Source: Fratercula arctica | Taxonomy: Eukaryota > Chordata > Aves > Charadriiformes > Alcidae | NCBI GenBank assembly: GCA_947846985.1 | Contig: CANTUZ010000008.1 | Location: forward strand, 37,156,817-37,220,816 | Length of the DNA: 64,000 nt | Reading direction: 5' to 3' | Shown: piece by piece, positions 62,796-64,000 of the stretch | Position numbering within the stretch: position 1 is the stretch's first letter | Layout: each line of letters opens with the position of its first letter | Program-made: the position numbers and the translations under genes | The notes under the pieces: generated by a model | Databases searched by the model: none | Seen by the model: the letters and a program-made list of their open reading frames with translations, nothing else | What the model was told of the DNA's origin: nothing

Positions 62796-64000
62796 CTCAT
62801 CAAAGATGAATACCCAGTTATGATTCCACATGCACACATTAAAAATTTCTGTCTTTTGCCCTTGACTCTTTGGCCATGGTTTTCTTAGTGTGCTCTTGCT
62901 TTTCTTTTTGTTACTGCTGTGTTTGGCTTCTGGTCATGTATCTGTTTTGCTTTTCTTCTGTTCTTGGTAAATTCATGTTTTTTCCTCAAAATTATTTTTC
63001 TGAAGTCAGAGTGGGTATTTCTTACTGTTTTGAAATGGGTCAATCTTGTCTTAATTGTTATAGTTTTTAGAATAAACGTTCTCACACACTTGTCATCTGT
63101 CACTAATAGAAAAGTACGAATTCTTTCTCTTAGTGGATTAGTCAGAATTGATTTCAGATAGGTTCTTAAAAAGCTAGTGTGCATAAATGTTAGTAGTATT
63201 CATTTGCATAGATGTGTTTGTGCTATTATTTTATGAATAACAATTATCACTGAAATCTAAGCCAGCACCAATTTTAAATTCTGCTGTATACTCCTGGCAG
63301 ATGATCAATTCCTATGATCAATTTTGTGTCAAAATGGGCAAATTTCATGCAGCTCTCAAGTACAATGCTGTTACTGTCAGGTTGGAAAAATATTTAATAA
63401 TTTTTAGAAATTCCGGAGATATTTTAGTGCTGGCAGCGTAAGGCTCGCAGCGTATATAACGCTGCTATGATGGCACAGCTTTGATTCCCCCGAGTTACCA
63501 GCACTTTATAAATGGTTGTGTAAGGAACTGGTCATCCCTTTGCTAATGTAATTCTTCAGTAGGTAGTGACTCCTTGCATCATCTTCTGCTTTGTGAGTTA
63601 GACCACTGAGTTACAAAGAATCGAGAAAAATACAGTTGTTAGTGTCTCCAGAATGAACTACTACCATTCTCCACATTTTTCTCATTCAGCCATTTGATAG
63701 TGAGTGATCTTTAACATTTTAGTCATATTACTAATACTAGGTCATATGTACACTTATAAATAAGCAAATGACTTTTTTTTCCTGTGCCCCAATGTTTGAT
63801 TTGTTCTCAAGAACTCAAATATTCTCATTAACAAGTTATCATTTGACCACTCATGAGCTTCCTTTTTATTATTAGCTTAAAAATCATCTTATTATAACTT
63901 GACTACAGTTTGAGAGAGACTGATTTTTCTATTGAGATGGAAAGGAACCAGACTAGACTGGTCTTGTTCCAAAGGGACAATAAATAACGTTTCATGAAGT
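62796..64000. other. Right edge, intronic or intergenic AT-rich DNA
   Basis: No convincing exon. A Lys/Ser-rich minus-strand frame at 62867-62929 would join the 62718-62795 exon in phase but has a purine-rich acceptor. The neurabin-like PDZ exons are not seen here. Confidence 0.4.

Noticed and set aside
1..64000. tRNA, rRNA, CRISPR or prokaryotic operon features
   Set aside because: None seen; the window is vertebrate nuclear DNA.

Overview
This is vertebrate, almost certainly avian, nuclear DNA. The main evidence is at least seven fragments of CR1 LINEs, the dominant avian retroposon, several still carrying the CR1 3' end (…ggtcccttccaacc… followed by ATTCTATG-type octamers). There are no Alu-like SINEs and no bacterial operon structure, and the background is AT-rich with one strong CpG island. 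Almost every long open frame is a chance frame, so I annotated by looking for exons: open frame, acceptor, donor and compatible phase.

Layout. (1) About 1-50,200 is AT-rich DNA with CR1 fragments, homopolymers and short microsatellites. On the minus strand it also holds several small exon-like segments (about 1.8, 2.2, 3.6, 25.8, 33.6, 35.7 and 48.5 kb, plus a stop-terminated frame at 580-780). They suggest one or more unrecognised minus-strand genes, but I could not link them into a chain. (2) 50,234-50,600 is a CR1 copy directly beside a CpG island at about 50,600-52,130. The island is the likely promoter and 5' UTR of a plus-strand gene. (3) 52,282-53,898 is the first coding exon (539 codons) of a neurabin/spinophilin-family PP1-targeting, actin-binding scaffold. 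It ends in a perfect donor just after the PP1-binding KVKF motif. The PDZ and coiled-coil exons are not in the window, so the following intron is longer than 10 kb. (4) 56,083-62,795, inside that intron and on the opposite strand, holds the 3' end of a second multi-exon gene. Its exons join with compatible phases into roughly 440 residues of Leu-rich, apparently helical protein ending in a stop codon. I do not recognise the family.

Main points of interest. The neurabin-like exon looks about equally distant from neurabin-1 and spinophilin and may be a third paralogue. The antisense gene carries an apparent one-base frameshift in its penultimate exon. One CR1 copy contains a clean 21-bp micro-inversion. 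Exon calls were made by eye, without alignment or transcripts, and the confidences reflect that.
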